From: Acetitomaculum ruminis DSM 5522
GTDB lineage: Bacteria > Bacillota > Clostridia > Lachnospirales > Lachnospiraceae
Assembly (NCBI RefSeq): GCF_900112085.1
Contig: NZ_FOJY01000001.1
Coordinates: 1 to 64,000 of the forward strand
Length of the DNA: 64,000 nucleotides
Direction of reading: 5' to 3'
Shown one piece after another: positions 9,201 to 17,734 of the stretch; position 1 is the first letter of the stretch, and every line of letters begins with the position of its first letter. Both the position numbers and the translations under genes were made by a program. The notes below the pieces were generated by a model, which was not told the origin of the DNA, did no database searches, and saw only the letters and a list, made by a program, of their open reading frames with translations.

Positions 9201-9640
9201 CTAAGTATTACATTCGTAAACATCAGGACAATATTGTAATTGCAAAGCTTCGTACAAACCAGCCACTCACACATTTTGATGTGGAATCATTGGAAGAAAT
9301 CCTTTGGAAAGAAGTTGGTACTAAGGAGGATTACGAGAAGGAATATGGTCAAAAGCCTTTAGGTGAATTTGTCCGTAGTATCGTTGGAATGGATATGAAT
9401 GCAGCTAAGGAAGCTTTTTCAGAGTTTCTTGAGGATACAAATCTGGATAGCAGACAGATTTATTTTGTAAATCAGATTGTAGAATATATCGTTCACAACG
9501 GTATGATGACAGACCTTTCAGTACTTCAGGAATCGCCGTTTACAGATCAGGGAAGTGTAGTTGATATCTTTACTGATTTGACGGTATGGACTGGAATCAG
9601 AAAGGTAATTGAGAAGATAAATGCAAATGCGGTAGCGTAA
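6278..9640 (+). CDS. hsdR: Type I restriction endonuclease subunit HsdR
   Basis: A 1120-aa motor and nuclease subunit. The N-terminal ~150 residues resemble a DUF4145-type domain, followed by a coiled coil. The nuclease core comes next (FADYVL ... VVEAK, PD-(D/E)xK type, about residues 248-264), then a superfamily 2 helicase with ATGSGKT (about 376-382), DEAH (about 482-485) and LTATP, the second RecA domain (QMIGRGTRL) and a C-terminal EcoEI-like helical region. It cuts DNA after ATP-driven translocation when HsdS sites are unmethylated. GGTGG precedes the start. Full length and intact, so the system is probably active if HsdS is. Confidence 0.95.
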   Translation: MITNFDYLKKEPKFNRFADVAISAERIILMDPEASIINSRRAMEFALKWMYSVNKELEMPYQDNLQSLMNAEEYRQIIGPDLWKRMDFIRRCGNNAAHSRKKLGRDEAMLCLENLFIYLDYITYCYSDLYEERVFNPNLITERVKKAKENREQAEATKIELQKEIERSAQKDIDLQKLFEENESLKEALSTRRLERQQTYVPKPLDLSEYKTRKIYIDSMLIDAGWTEGKDWVNEVELPGMPNKSEVGFADYVLYDDAHKPLAVVEAKRTCVDVAKGRQQAKLYADILEKEYGRRPVVFLTNGFDTRIIDNQYPERKVAEFYSKRDLEKLYNLQSMKTSLNHVFVDKEIAGRYYQEAAIKAVCDSFDDNNRRKALLVMATGSGKTRTVIALCKVLLDAGWVKNILFLADRNSLVTQAKRSFVNLLPDLSCTNLCEEKDNYNSHCVFSTYQTMMGCIDSVKDKEGKLFTSGHFDLVICDEAHRSIYNKYKDIFTYFDAPLVGLTATPKDEIDKNTYEIFELDNGVPTYGYDLAQAVKDGYLVDYMSVETKLKFIEQGISYADLSEEEKEIYEDTFKDAYGDFPERINSSALNTWLFNEDTIRQVLHIVMRDALKINYGEKIGKTIIFAKNHSHAEKILEVFNKEYPNLAKGANGQAFAKVIDNYMTYAQSAIDEFSDAKKLPQIAISVDMLDTGIDVPEVLNLVFFKKVMSKAKFWQMIGRGTRLCPGLVDGEDKSKFYIFDFCGNFEFFRMGEGRPTANMIALQGAVFNLEFQIAYKLQDINYQVDRLIEYRNRLVKMMTGKVKELNRENFAVRQHIKYVDLYSVESNYQNLSYEDTKLVREELAPLILPDNDEASAVRFDALIYGMELAQLAGRKYGRLKSDLYDKVGGIASVANIPQILAQKDLITKILQTDYVDRAGIDDFEHIRENLRDLMKYLPKKKFRYDTDFTDDILDTQWNDSELENDELKNYKEKAKYYIRKHQDNIVIAKLRTNQPLTHFDVESLEEILWKEVGTKEDYEKEYGQKPLGEFVRSIVGMDMNAAKEAFSEFLEDTNLDSRQIYFVNQIVEYIVHNGMMTDLSVLQESPFTDQGSVVDIFTDLTVWTGIRKVIEKINANAVA

Positions 9641-9757
9641 AAATGGCTTTATTATGGAGAGCTTACATCAAAGTTGCCTAGGATTTTTGAAAGATATCTT
9701 TAAAGAAGCAAATATTTTTAGAAAATAGAGATGAATACTTGATAGGAGCAGAATATA

Positions 9758-9902
9758 ATGAAGTTTGAGTTATTACCGGTTGAAGACAAGGATTTGGCAG
9801 ATTATAAACATGATAGTGGATAATATTGATAACCGGGAGTTCCTGCGTGAGCTGGTCGAGAGCATTTGGGAGGAACTGCCGGAGAAGAAAAAGAAGAAAT
9901 AA
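9758..9902 (+). pseudogene. Fragments: acetyltransferase-like start and a short charged peptide
   Basis: ATG at 9758, preceded by GATAGGAGCAG, opens MKFELLPVEDKDLADYK and stops at 9823; this resembles the beginning of some GNAT acetyltransferases, but only ~21 codons remain. An overlapping frame (9810-9902) reads MIVDNIDNREFLRELVESIW and ends in a lysine run. Neither is likely to be functional. The gap 9641-10362 otherwise holds no intact gene, only these scraps and a recombinase tail. Confidence 0.3.
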
Positions 9903-10140
9903 TTGCATTGGCAACTATTGCATCATTGGCGTAGTTATTTTTTGGGGTGGCACTTTTGCTCAATAGATTGAAGATTGTCACTTGTGCTCCACTGAGGATG
10001 CGGACAAAATCCTGGGTCAATTTTAAGTATAAATCAACATCATCCAACATCAGATAACATTGCAATTACCCTTATGTTATTGTATAATATAACGTGCTTT
10101 TTTAGAGCTTTTTACTAAAAAATGAGCCACCTGAATATAA

Positions 10141-10254
10141 AAAATTTTAGGCCATTATAAAATCGTTATTACCATGAATCTGTATGTTCATATTACAGAG
10201 GATGAAAAGCACAGAGAGATTGATCTCGTGGCTGACGCGTTAAAAGTGGTATAA
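10141..10254 (+). pseudogene. C-terminal remnant of a tyrosine recombinase (integrase)
   Basis: The frame reads KILGHYKIVITMNLYVHI, then TEDEKHREIDLVADALKVV and a stop. KILGH and the following MxLYxH block are the last catalytic His and the nucleophilic Tyr region of phage/ICE integrases. An upstream TAA removes the rest of the protein. A frame-shifted tail (10250-10345) stays open after the stop, with no recognisable function. Its place between hsdR and the housekeeping gene ychF suggests it marks the old edge of an integrated element. Confidence 0.75.
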
Positions 10255-10362
10255 AACTTGATGCGAAATTTAAAACCGTGGCACTCGATGTGGCACTCGG
10301 TCGAAAAGGCAAAACGCTCAAAGCCCGTAAAATCAAGGAAATTTAAAGGAGATATATAAGAT

Positions 10363-11460
10363 ATGAAACTAGGAATCGTAGGACTTCCAAATGTAGGAAA
10401 AAGTACATTATTTAACTCTTTAACAAAAGCCGGAGCTGAATCAGCCAATTACCCTTTCTGTACCATTGACCCAAATGTTGGAGTTGTAGCAGTACCGGAC
10501 GAAAGACTGGATAAACTGGCTGCTTTATATGATTCAAAAAAAGTAACCCCTGCCGTTATAGAATTCGTTGACATAGCAGGTCTTGTAAAGGGAGCATCTA
10601 AAGGTGAAGGACTTGGAAACCAGTTTTTATCAAACATCAGAGAAGTAGATGCTATAGTGCATGTAGTAAGGTGCTTTGAAGATACAAATGTAGTACATGT
10701 AGATGGAAGCATTGACCCTATGAGGGATGTGGAAACTATTAATTTGGAGCTTGTTTTTTCCGATATAGAGATTTTAGAAAGAAGAAAAGCCAAGGTAGTA
10801 AAGGCTGCCCGCATGGACAAAACACTTCAAAAAGAGGAACAGCTTCTTGAAAAATTAATAAGCCATCTTGAAGAAGGAAAACTTGCCAAGTCATTTGTTT
10901 GCGAAGATGAAGATGAGGAAGAGATTTTATCTACTTACAACCTCTTGACCATAAAACCTGTTATTTTTGCTGCAAATGTAAAGGAAGAAGACCTTTCAAA
11001 TGATGGAGAAAATAATGAAAATGTAAAGAAGCTTCGTGAATATGCCGCAACGGAAGGCTGCGAAGTATTTGTTATATGTGCCAAAATCGAAGAAGAGATT
11101 TCTGAGCTTGATGATGATGAAAAGGCAATGTTTTTAGAGGATTTAGGCCTTGCGGAATCAGGTCTTGATAAACTTATAAAAGCAAGTTATTCATTACTTG
11201 GACTTATTAGTTATCTTACATCAGGAGAAGATGAGACCAGAGCCTGGACAATCAAAAAAGGCACAAAGGCTCCACAGGCAGCAGGAAAGATTCATACAGA
11301 TTTCGAAAGAGGATTTATCCGTGCAGAGGTAGTGAATTATGAAGATTTATTAAGCTGTGGTTCATTGGCGGCAGCTAAAGAAAAAGGTGTTGTAGGAATT
11401 GAAGGAAAGGAATATGTCGTAAAAGACGGAGATGTTATTCTTTTCAGATTTAATGTATAA
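10363..11460 (+). CDS. ychF: Ribosome-binding ATPase YchF (OLA1 type)
   Basis: A 365-aa TRAFAC-class P-loop protein: GLPNVGKST (residues 6-14), switch region DIAGLVKGASKGEGLGN, a non-canonical G4 position (NVKEED) consistent with ATP rather than GTP preference, a coiled-coil insert, and a C-terminal TGS domain. YchF proteins bind ribosomes and take part in stress responses. Length is typical. It is followed 20 bases later by nrdR and is the first core gene to the right of the restriction island. Confidence 0.96.
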   Translation: MKLGIVGLPNVGKSTLFNSLTKAGAESANYPFCTIDPNVGVVAVPDERLDKLAALYDSKKVTPAVIEFVDIAGLVKGASKGEGLGNQFLSNIREVDAIVHVVRCFEDTNVVHVDGSIDPMRDVETINLELVFSDIEILERRKAKVVKAARMDKTLQKEEQLLEKLISHLEEGKLAKSFVCEDEDEEEILSTYNLLTIKPVIFAANVKEEDLSNDGENNENVKKLREYAATEGCEVFVICAKIEEEISELDDDEKAMFLEDLGLAESGLDKLIKASYSLLGLISYLTSGEDETRAWTIKKGTKAPQAAGKIHTDFERGFIRAEVVNYEDLLSCGSLAAAKEKGVVGIEGKEYVVKDGDVILFRFNV

Positions 11461-11480
11461 GCAAAATATGAGGGAAAAAT

Positions 11481-11942
11481 ATGAAGTGTCCATTTTGTAA
11501 CAGTTCCAATATAAGAGTATTGGATTCCAGGGGTAATGAGGACAATAATTCCATAAGAAGGCGTAGAATTTGCGAAGATTGCAATAAACGTTTCACTACT
11601 TATGAGACCATTGAAAAAATTCCGGTAATTGTCATAAAAAAAGATGAAACCAGAGAAGCTTATGACCGTTCAAAATTAATTGCCGGACTTTTAAGGGCAT
11701 GTCATAAAAGGCATATCAATATTGACCAGATTAATCAGTTGGTAGAAAAAGTAGAAAACGAAATTTACAATTTAAGATGCAAGGAAATAGAAAGCAGAGC
11801 CATAGGAGATATGGTTTTAGATAAGCTTAAGGATTTGGATGCTGTAGCTTATGTAAGATTTGCATCTGTTTATAAAGAGTTTCAGGATATCGATTCCTTT
11901 ATGGAAGAGTTGAAAAAAGTAAAAATGAAACAAAGCGATTAG
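11481..11942 (+). CDS. nrdR: Transcriptional repressor NrdR
   Basis: A 153-aa protein with an N-terminal zinc ribbon (CPFC at 3-6 and CEDC near 31-34) and an ATP-cone domain (about residues 49-139, beginning IPVIVIKKDETREAYDRSK). NrdR senses dATP/ATP and represses ribonucleotide reductase genes by binding NrdR boxes. GAGGG precedes the start. It is 20 bases after ychF, so the two are probably co-transcribed. No ribonucleotide reductase gene is in the window. Confidence 0.96.
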   Translation: MKCPFCNSSNIRVLDSRGNEDNNSIRRRRICEDCNKRFTTYETIEKIPVIVIKKDETREAYDRSKLIAGLLRACHKRHINIDQINQLVEKVENEIYNLRCKEIESRAIGDMVLDKLKDLDAVAYVRFASVYKEFQDIDSFMEELKKVKMKQSD

Positions 11943-12076
11943 ACTACATATATATCTTTGGTACTAAAGTATTTTGAAAAAGATTCCGATATTTGTTACG
12001 TGAACGCGAAGGGATTATAAAATAAATAATACCTATTCATTATAAATTTTTGTAATTTTAGAAAGAAGTTGTTAAC

Positions 12077-12478
12077 GTGAGAATTTCAGGAAGTAGTTTT
12101 AATAATCAATTTAATATGGAAAACATCAGAAATGCTCAAAAAGATACCCAGAACTTTAATGTGGGAGATGTAAACGAAACAGCTTCTGTAGAGATTAAGG
12201 TTCCGGAGGTATTCAAGAACGAGAGCCAGTCAGATGATAAGGATTTTCTTTATTCAAAAAAACGGGATAATCTGGATATAAGCAGTCTTTATCATTACAA
12301 AGAATTTGAACTGATAGGAAAGGACAGCGATATTTTCTTATTAGATAAGGAAAAATTCATTTCTGATGTAGCTAAAGACCAGGTACTTTCTTCATATCAG
12401 TATTTTGTACAATCAAGTAATATAGAAGGTAAGAATAATGCCTTCTCAAATAGTTTAGAAGATTTTATCATAAAATAA
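12077..12478 (+). CDS. Hypothetical protein
   Basis: A 133-aa soluble acidic protein starting at GTG after AGAAAGAAG. No signal peptide, membrane segment or motif that I recognise. The asparagine/glutamine-rich start (SGSSFNNQFNMENIRNAQ) recalls the short leaders of small flagella-associated proteins in Clostridia, and the next gene is a chemotaxis receptor, but a flagellar role is only a guess. It ends just before a clear terminator, so it is a separate unit from the receptor gene. Confidence 0.6.
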   Translation: MRISGSSFNNQFNMENIRNAQKDTQNFNVGDVNETASVEIKVPEVFKNESQSDDKDFLYSKKRDNLDISSLYHYKEFELIGKDSDIFLLDKEKFISDVAKDQVLSSYQYFVQSSNIEGKNNAFSNSLEDFIIK

Positions 12479-12500
12479 AAGTATAACATTAAAGATTTTT

Positions 12501-12533
12501 AAGCATAGCAAATTATTCTTGCTATGCTTTTTT
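12501..12533 (+). terminator. Rho-independent terminator
   Basis: Stem AAGCATAGCAA/TTGCTATGCTT with a 7-base loop, followed by a T run. It closes the hypothetical gene ending at 12478. Confidence 0.9.
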
Positions 12534-12537
12534 CGTA

Positions 12538-12564
12538 TAAAACTTATAAAAAAAATACCGATTA
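12538..12564 (+). promoter_or_regulatory. Sigma-28 (FliA/SigD)-type promoter for the chemotaxis receptor
   Basis: TAAA (12538-12541), a 15-base spacer, then ACCGATTA (12557-12564). The B. subtilis SigD consensus is TAAA-N15-GCCGATAT; TAAA, the spacer and the CCGAT core match. It lies 62 bases before the receptor start and directly after a terminator. Confidence 0.65.
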
Positions 12565-12625
12565 AAATGTTATATGGTTTGAAATTTAATAAATATAATA
12601 GTTTTATTAAACAGGGAGGAGCACA

Positions 12626-14686
12626 ATGGAGAGTACAAAAAAATCTAGAAAAAAGAAAAAAATCGAGTCTAATGTATCATTTAAAGACAGTATAAAAACC
12701 AAACTTATTTTTATAATGATTCTTCTAGTAGCAGTTCCTTTAGCTATCGCTATAATAATCAGTTATAATAATTCAACAAACAAGGCACAAAATGACGCTT
12801 TGGAATTATTGAAATCTCAGGCAAATGAAGTGGAACTAGAATATTCAAATGTTATTAATCAGAATGTTGTAGCACTTTCTGCTTTTGCCAATGCAAAAAG
12901 TACAAAAGACTTTATTTCGAATTATGGTACTGACAAGCAGCTAGTCAGCGATGAAGAAATCTGGAATGAATTTGATAAAATAAATGAAAGTATTAACGAT
13001 GGTAATACAAGTATTTCTATGTGTAAATCAAGTGGTGACCAACTTATTAGGGCAGACCACAAAGAAGGTTCTAGTATAGCTGATAGAGATTATTTTCAAG
13101 ATTGTGTTTCAACAGGAAAGCCTGTAGTTTCAAATCTTGTCGTATCTAAAAGTACAGGAAACCGTGTAACGAATATTATTGTACCGATTTTTGATGAAAC
13201 TGGTAAAAAAGTTATTGGAACCGTTCATAGATCATATAATCTTGCAAATCTTCATAATTTTTTAACTGAGCATGTAAGTGATGGTTATATTGTAGACAGA
13301 AATGCTATTGTTGTTGCCCATGCGCAATTTGAAATATCTGCTGATGATGAACCTTTGGATATGTCTTCGGCAGAGTATATGACATCTACTGAATCCTCAG
13401 GGCTTATAAGTATGGATTTTTCCGGAGTTAAAACACATTCTTCCTGGGTTAAAGAGCCGGTTTCAGGATTTATTGTAGCAGTATCCAAAACAGAAAACGA
13501 TATAATGGTAGCTGCAAATAAAGCGGCGTTAATAGTTCTTATTATAGGAGCAATTCTTGTTGTTGTGGCTATTGGCTTATCATTTTTAATTGCAAAAAAC
13601 TTTACTTCACCTATATATTCTGTTGAGAATGCTCTTAGTGGATTGGCAGATGGTCGATTTAAAAAGATTTTAGTTTTTAATAATCGAAAGGATGAATTTG
13701 GCGAAATAGTTCGTAGTACAAACTCTGTTATTGACAGATTAAGCAGTATTGTTGCATCAATTAAGAATTCTGCAATGACTGTTACTGATTCTTCTGAACA
13801 GTTAGCTGATATGACAAACCAGATTGCAGCCACTACCGCAACAGTTTCAAATGCGGTACAAGAAATAGCAACAGGTGCAATACAACAAGCAGAGGAGATT
13901 CAGTCTGCCGCTGATAATGTTGGTAAGATTACAGATGCTGTTGTAGGAGTTCAAAACTCTGCTGAAAATATGGAAAATCTTGCAGGTAAAATGAAGAAAG
14001 CCTCACAAACCTCCAGCAAATCCCTTCATAATTTGCAGGATTCTAGTGGTGATATGACAGCAAAAATAGAAGAGATAGCAAAAACAATTGCTGCTACCAA
14101 GGATGCTGTAACAAGTATTAATGAAAGTGTAGAAGGAATTTCAGGAATTGCGTCCCAGACAAATCTTCTTTCACTAAATGCATCAATTGAAGCAGCCCGT
14201 GCCGGCGAAGCAGGAAGAGGTTTTGCAGTTGTTGCCGAGGAAATCAGAAAGCTTGCTGATGACTCAGATAGTATGGCTCAAGACATCAGAAAACAGATGG
14301 ATGTATTGTTAAAACAATCAGAGGCTGCAGTTGCCGCTGCGAATCTTGTAAAACAGGGTAATTTAGAGCAGCAGGAGGCTATCGGTGGAACCCTTGAATC
14401 AGTAAATGGTATGATTGAGGACATTGATGGTACTGTGGTTGGCGTTCATGATATTGCTGGTGGTGCTACAACCTGTGTTCAGTCTAATGATGTAGTATCA
14501 GATGCTATGTCATCACTTTCAGCGATTTCAGAAGAAAATGCAGCTTCATCAGAAACCACTGGGGCATCTGTTGAGGAACTTTCAGCTACAGCTACAACCC
14601 TTGCGATTTCAGCAGAAGAATTGAAAAAAATTGCAGTTAAATTAAGAACAGAAATCTCATTCTTTAAGGATGATACAGCAGAATAA
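12626..14686 (+). CDS. Methyl-accepting chemotaxis protein
   Basis: A 686-aa transmembrane receptor. A basic N-tail precedes helix 1 (about residues 28-48); an extracellular Cache-like sensor spans about 50-290; helix 2 (about 298-321, [19 protein letters not shown]) leads into a HAMP domain and a long signalling coiled coil with the hairpin-tip motif ([17 protein letters not shown]). It would control CheA activity and hence flagellar rotation. The ligand is unknown; Cache domains often bind amino or organic acids. GGGAGGAG precedes the start, and a sigma-28-type promoter lies upstream. No che or fli genes occur nearby. Confidence 0.95.
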   Translation: MESTKKSRKKKKIESNVSFKDSIKTKLIFIMILLVAVPLAIAIIISYNNSTNKAQNDALELLKSQANEVELEYSNVINQNVVALSAFANAKSTKDFISNYGTDKQLVSDEEIWNEFDKINESINDGNTSISMCKSSGDQLIRADHKEGSSIADRDYFQDCVSTGKPVVSNLVVSKSTGNRVTNIIVPIFDETGKKVIGTVHRSYNLANLHNFLTEHVSDGYIVDRNAIVVAHAQFEISADDEPLDMSSAEYMTSTESSGLISMDFSGVKTHSSWVKEPVSGFIVAVSKTENDIMVAANKAALIVLIIGAILVVVAIGLSFLIAKNFTSPIYSVENALSGLADGRFKKILVFNNRKDEFGEIVRSTNSVIDRLSSIVASIKNSAMTVTDSSEQLADMTNQIAATTATVSNAVQEIATGAIQQAEEIQSAADNVGKITDAVVGVQNSAENMENLAGKMKKASQTSSKSLHNLQDSSGDMTAKIEEIAKTIAATKDAVTSINESVEGISGIASQTNLLSLNASIEAARAGEAGRGFAVVAEEIRKLADDSDSMAQDIRKQMDVLLKQSEAAVAAANLVKQGNLEQQEAIGGTLESVNGMIEDIDGTVVGVHDIAGGATTCVQSNDVVSDAMSSLSAISEENAASSETTGASVEELSATATTLAISAEELKKIAVKLRTEISFFKDDTAE

Positions 14687-14716
14687 AAATGATATTCTTT
14701 TAATTATAGAAAAAAC

Positions 14717-14745
14717 TTGAAAAAAAACATTCTATATTATAAAAT
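14717..14745 (+). promoter_or_regulatory. Sigma-A promoter for efp
   Basis: TTGAAA (14717-14722), 17 bases, TAAAAT (14740-14745), about 100 bases upstream of efp. Confidence 0.55.
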
Positions 14746-14786
14746 GATAAGGTATGTTTTGAAATTATCTTAAATAATTTTGTTGA

Positions 14787-14814
14787 CCAAAACCTCCTTA
14801 AAGAGGAGATTTGG
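14787..14814 (+). promoter_or_regulatory. Hairpin in the efp leader
   Basis: CCAAA-a-CCTC, loop, GAGG-aga-TTTGG forms a stem with an internal loop, 34 bases before the efp start and without a following T run. It may stabilise or tune the leader. Confidence 0.35.
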
Positions 14815-14847
14815 GTAGATTCGTAATAATTAAGGAGGAATATCTAA

Positions 14848-15405
14848 ATGATATCAGCTGGTGATTTTAAAAACGGTATCACAATCGAACTTGATAATTC
14901 AATTTTCCAGATTATCGAGTTTCAGCATGTAAAACCTGGAAAGGGTGCTGCTTTTGTAAGAACCAAATTAAAAAATATAATTAGTGGAGGAGTTGTAGAA
15001 AAGACTTTCCGTCCTACAGAAAAATTCCCACAGGCAAGAATCGACAGAAAAGAGATGCAATATCTTTATTCAGATGGAGATCTTTACAATTTCATGGATA
15101 TTGAAACTTACGAGCAGATTGCTCTTGATAAAGAGACAATCGGAGATGCTCTTAAATTTGTTAAGGAAAATGAAAATTGCAAGATTTGTTCCCACAATGG
15201 TAATGTATTTGCAGTTGAACCACCTCTTTTCGTAGAACTTCTTATAACACAGTGCGAACCTGGATTAAAGGGTGATACAGCTACAGGTGCTACAAAGCCT
15301 GCTGTTGTTGAAACAGGAGCTCAGGTTTTAGTTCCACTTTTTGTAAATGAAGGCGACACAATTAAGATTGATACACGTACTGGAGATTATTTATCAAGAG
15401 TATAA
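14848..15405 (+). CDS. efp: Elongation factor P
   Basis: A 185-aa, three-domain tRNA-mimic that relieves ribosome stalling at polyproline stretches. The domain-I loop reads [10 protein letters not shown], placing lysine at position 32, the residue usually modified in EF-P; no modification enzymes are seen here. The C-terminal signature ([20 protein letters not shown]) is complete. AAGGAGG precedes the start. It has its own promoter and a strong terminator, so it is monocistronic. Confidence 0.97.
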   Translation: MISAGDFKNGITIELDNSIFQIIEFQHVKPGKGAAFVRTKLKNIISGGVVEKTFRPTEKFPQARIDRKEMQYLYSDGDLYNFMDIETYEQIALDKETIGDALKFVKENENCKICSHNGNVFAVEPPLFVELLITQCEPGLKGDTATGATKPAVVETGAQVLVPLFVNEGDTIKIDTRTGDYLSRV

Positions 15406-15424
15406 AAAATATAATTTGTTATAG

Positions 15425-15454
15425 ACATTCCGGTTTTTCCGGAATGTTTTTTTT
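15425..15454 (+). terminator. Terminator after efp
   Basis: ACATTCCGG, TTTTT loop, CCGGAATGT followed by a run of eight T. Confidence 0.95.
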
Positions 15455-15598
15455 GCAAAAAAATAAAAAACAAATATTAAAACTTTCTTATATTTTCATG
15501 ACTACTTCCTCAAATGTATAGATAGATAAATTTACAGCCGATAAAAATATTGATGATTTTACTGATTATATTAAAATAATTGGGAAGAGGATGAGTGT

Positions 15599-16234
15599 AT
15601 GAAAGCTATAGCGGTACTTGCAGCAAACGGAAAAGTTGCCAAAAGAATCATTACCGAAGCAGTTAACAGAGGTCATTTTGTTATTGGCTATGGGATTCAG
15701 AAGAAAAACTATACGGATGCAAGAATCTATATTCAAAAGACTATTCTCGAAATGACTCCTAAAGATATGGAAGGTTTTGCAGTTGTAGTTGATTGTTACG
15801 GCCCTCAAAATCCCAGAAGTATCACAAGACACAGAGAAATAATCAATCATTTGTGCGATATACTTGCCGGTACGGATACTAGGCTTATTATAATGGGGGG
15901 AGCAGGCTTACTTTATTACAATAAAGCAACGGGCAAGATGCTGGCGGATGTTCCAAATTATCCAGAGCATAAAAAATACATTACAAAACAGATGGCAGCT
16001 GCATTAGAAGATTTAAAACAGAGAACGGATGTAAACTGGCTTTTTATAAATCCCGCCATAAAATTTATGGTGGAAGGTGAAAGAACCGGAAAATACATCT
16101 TGGCAGGGGATGAAATTAGACTGAATTCTAAAAGAGAATCAATTATTTCATATAAAGATTATGCAGTAGCAATGGTAGATGAAATCGAAAGATGCAGGTT
16201 TAACAGAGTAATGATTAGCGTTTTAAGAGAATAG
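15599..16234 (+). CDS. NAD(P)-binding Rossmann protein (NmrA/atypical SDR)
   Basis: A 211-aa single-domain Rossmann protein. The dinucleotide loop is atypical (AVLAANGKVAKRIITEA, residues 5-21), as in NmrA/YwnB-like atypical short-chain dehydrogenase relatives. MGGAGLLYY and WLFINPAIKF match positions in that family that line the cofactor and active site, while the YxxxK catalytic pair is not evident. The reaction is unknown; redox sensing or sugar-nucleotide reduction are possibilities. It is monocistronic, with a terminator directly after the stop. Confidence 0.75.
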   Translation: MKAIAVLAANGKVAKRIITEAVNRGHFVIGYGIQKKNYTDARIYIQKTILEMTPKDMEGFAVVVDCYGPQNPRSITRHREIINHLCDILAGTDTRLIIMGGAGLLYYNKATGKMLADVPNYPEHKKYITKQMAAALEDLKQRTDVNWLFINPAIKFMVEGERTGKYILAGDEIRLNSKRESIISYKDYAVAMVDEIERCRFNRVMISVLRE

Positions 16235-16236
16235 AG

Positions 16237-16280
16237 AAAAATCCCTTTAGAAAAGCAAAGGCCAATCTAAAGGGATTTTT
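16237..16280 (+). terminator. Terminator, probably bidirectional
   Basis: AAAAATCCCTTTAGA pairs with TCTAAAGGGATTTTT around a 14-base loop. A/T runs on both sides make it usable for the forward gene ending at 16234 and the reverse gene ending at 16316. Confidence 0.9.
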
Positions 16281-16315
16281 GTTTGGTTAGGTAGACACAT
16301 AAATGTATTAACTAT

Positions 16316-17371
16316 TTAGATAATTGTTGATTTTTGTTTGCTGTAGAAGCTTCTTCCATAATCAGAAACTTCCTCAGCCATCCATTTATTTTTTTTGTCG
16401 GTAATCGGATCGCCAATGGCACCTAAAGCACCGGCGCACCAGCAATAACCGCCACCCGGAGCGTATGCATCAATGGCATCCCTTACTGTCTGCTTAAATT
16501 CTTCTTCACCGATGTTAGGATCGGCAACTTTTCCTTCAAAGTCCCAGCCACCGCAGATAGCCAAAGAATTTCCATATTTTTCCTTAATAGCCTTAAGATC
16601 ATTAGTGGTCTGAGCCGGGTTCCAGGCAACCACACCAAAATCAATCCAGTCGTCAATAAGGTCCTCACAACGGCCACAGCAGTGCATTTCAATAGGAATT
16701 CCACGCTTTCTTGCAACTTCTGCCTGTTTTGCATGAGCAGGTTTAATAATATCCCGATATGTTTGAGGTGAAATGAAAGGCGAAAGTTTTGTGGCTGTAT
16801 CATCTGTAATATTTAAAACATCAACATTATAATAATCGATACATTTTTCAGCCACATCAACATAAAAATCAGCCATGTACATAATAAGTTCCTTGCATTC
16901 CTCCGGTTCTTCGCTTAAAGCACACAGGCCTTCAGTAAAGCCCATAAAAGCCATAAGTTCCTCAAAATAGCCAATGTTTAAAGCAAAAATAGTAGCTGTG
17001 TTTTTTTGGTCAATATCAGCCATTTCAAGATCTTTTTTTGCCATAGCCTCCCAGTCAACACCTGAAAGGTCAGGTGCTTTAATAACATCACGCCATTTTC
17101 TAATATCATCAAGAATAAACTGACCCGGCTTTGGAAGAGAGGCCATTCCTGTGCCTTCTGTAGCCACAAACTCTACTCCCCAGCAGTCAAAACCCCCTGT
17201 TGGTGTACGCTTTTCGTTTAAAACTCCCGGTCCTACATAGCTTGAAGCCAGTCGTTCAAGATCCTGAGGCATCATTCCCGGTAACTTTCCAAAGGAATAA
17301 GTTGGGACCCACTCAGGGCATTCACCCTTGTAAAGTCTTAGAAAGTTTTCCCTTTCCGTTAATTGTGCCAT
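16316..17371 (-). CDS. Uroporphyrinogen-decarboxylase-fold protein (methyltransferase-like)
   Basis: A 351-aa TIM-barrel protein of the URO-D superfamily, reading right to left. Rather than haem synthesis, its features fit the MtaA/CmuA methyltransferase branch: an HxC-like metal site in EMHCCG (about residue 226), a glycine-rich ICGG strand, and a late GGGYCWCAG motif. Such enzymes move methyl groups between corrinoid proteins and thiols or demethylate small substrates; no corrinoid protein is adjacent, so the substrate is open. GGGGG lies upstream of the ATG. A second, diverged member is at 31845-32858. Confidence 0.8.
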   Translation of the reverse strand: MAQLTERENFLRLYKGECPEWVPTYSFGKLPGMMPQDLERLASSYVGPGVLNEKRTPTGGFDCWGVEFVATEGTGMASLPKPGQFILDDIRKWRDVIKAPDLSGVDWEAMAKKDLEMADIDQKNTATIFALNIGYFEELMAFMGFTEGLCALSEEPEECKELIMYMADFYVDVAEKCIDYYNVDVLNITDDTATKLSPFISPQTYRDIIKPAHAKQAEVARKRGIPIEMHCCGRCEDLIDDWIDFGVVAWNPAQTTNDLKAIKEKYGNSLAICGGWDFEGKVADPNIGEEEFKQTVRDAIDAYAPGGGYCWCAGALGAIGDPITDKKNKWMAEEVSDYGRSFYSKQKSTII

Positions 17372-17610
17372 ATTTAATACCCCCTTTTTCTTTATGCGGC
17401 CTTTACCCCCATAAATGCCTGCACTAATATTTCCTTTTCTTTACAAAATATTTTAGCACCGGGAAATTTTATTTAATATGTCATGGCAGAATAAAAATGC
17501 ACATAAAATACAAATGATTTTTGTACGAAGAATACATTAAAATTAAAAACTACATTAATAAATAGATTTTAATTCCGAAAGATATATAGTAGAAGTTTAT
17601 ATAAAAATAT

Positions 17611-17638
17611 TTGTTTTATAGTATTTCTATGCTATAAT
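17611..17638 (+). promoter_or_regulatory. Promoter candidate before the CmpB-like gene
   Basis: TTGTTT (17611-17616), 16 bases, TATAAT (17633-17638). The gap 17372-17734 separates divergent genes and shows nothing else beyond AT-rich sequence. Confidence 0.45.
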
Positions 17639-17734
17639 GATAGTTCGAAAAATAATCTAGACAGTATTTTGTAATCATAAGTGGTGGATTATTTTAAGAC
17701 TTATCCGGGAAAAATGAAAAGGAGTATGAGTTAT

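Noticed and set aside
10141-10254. Functional integrase or prophage
   Set aside because: Only the last ~37 codons remain and no phage genes are present.
13285-13833. 182-codon reverse-strand frame over the chemotaxis receptor
   Set aside because: Antisense shadow of a clear receptor gene with low-complexity composition.
16316-17371. hemE (haem-pathway uroporphyrinogen decarboxylase)
   Set aside because: The sequence has methyltransferase-branch metal motifs and no other haem genes are near; the same applies to 31845-32858.
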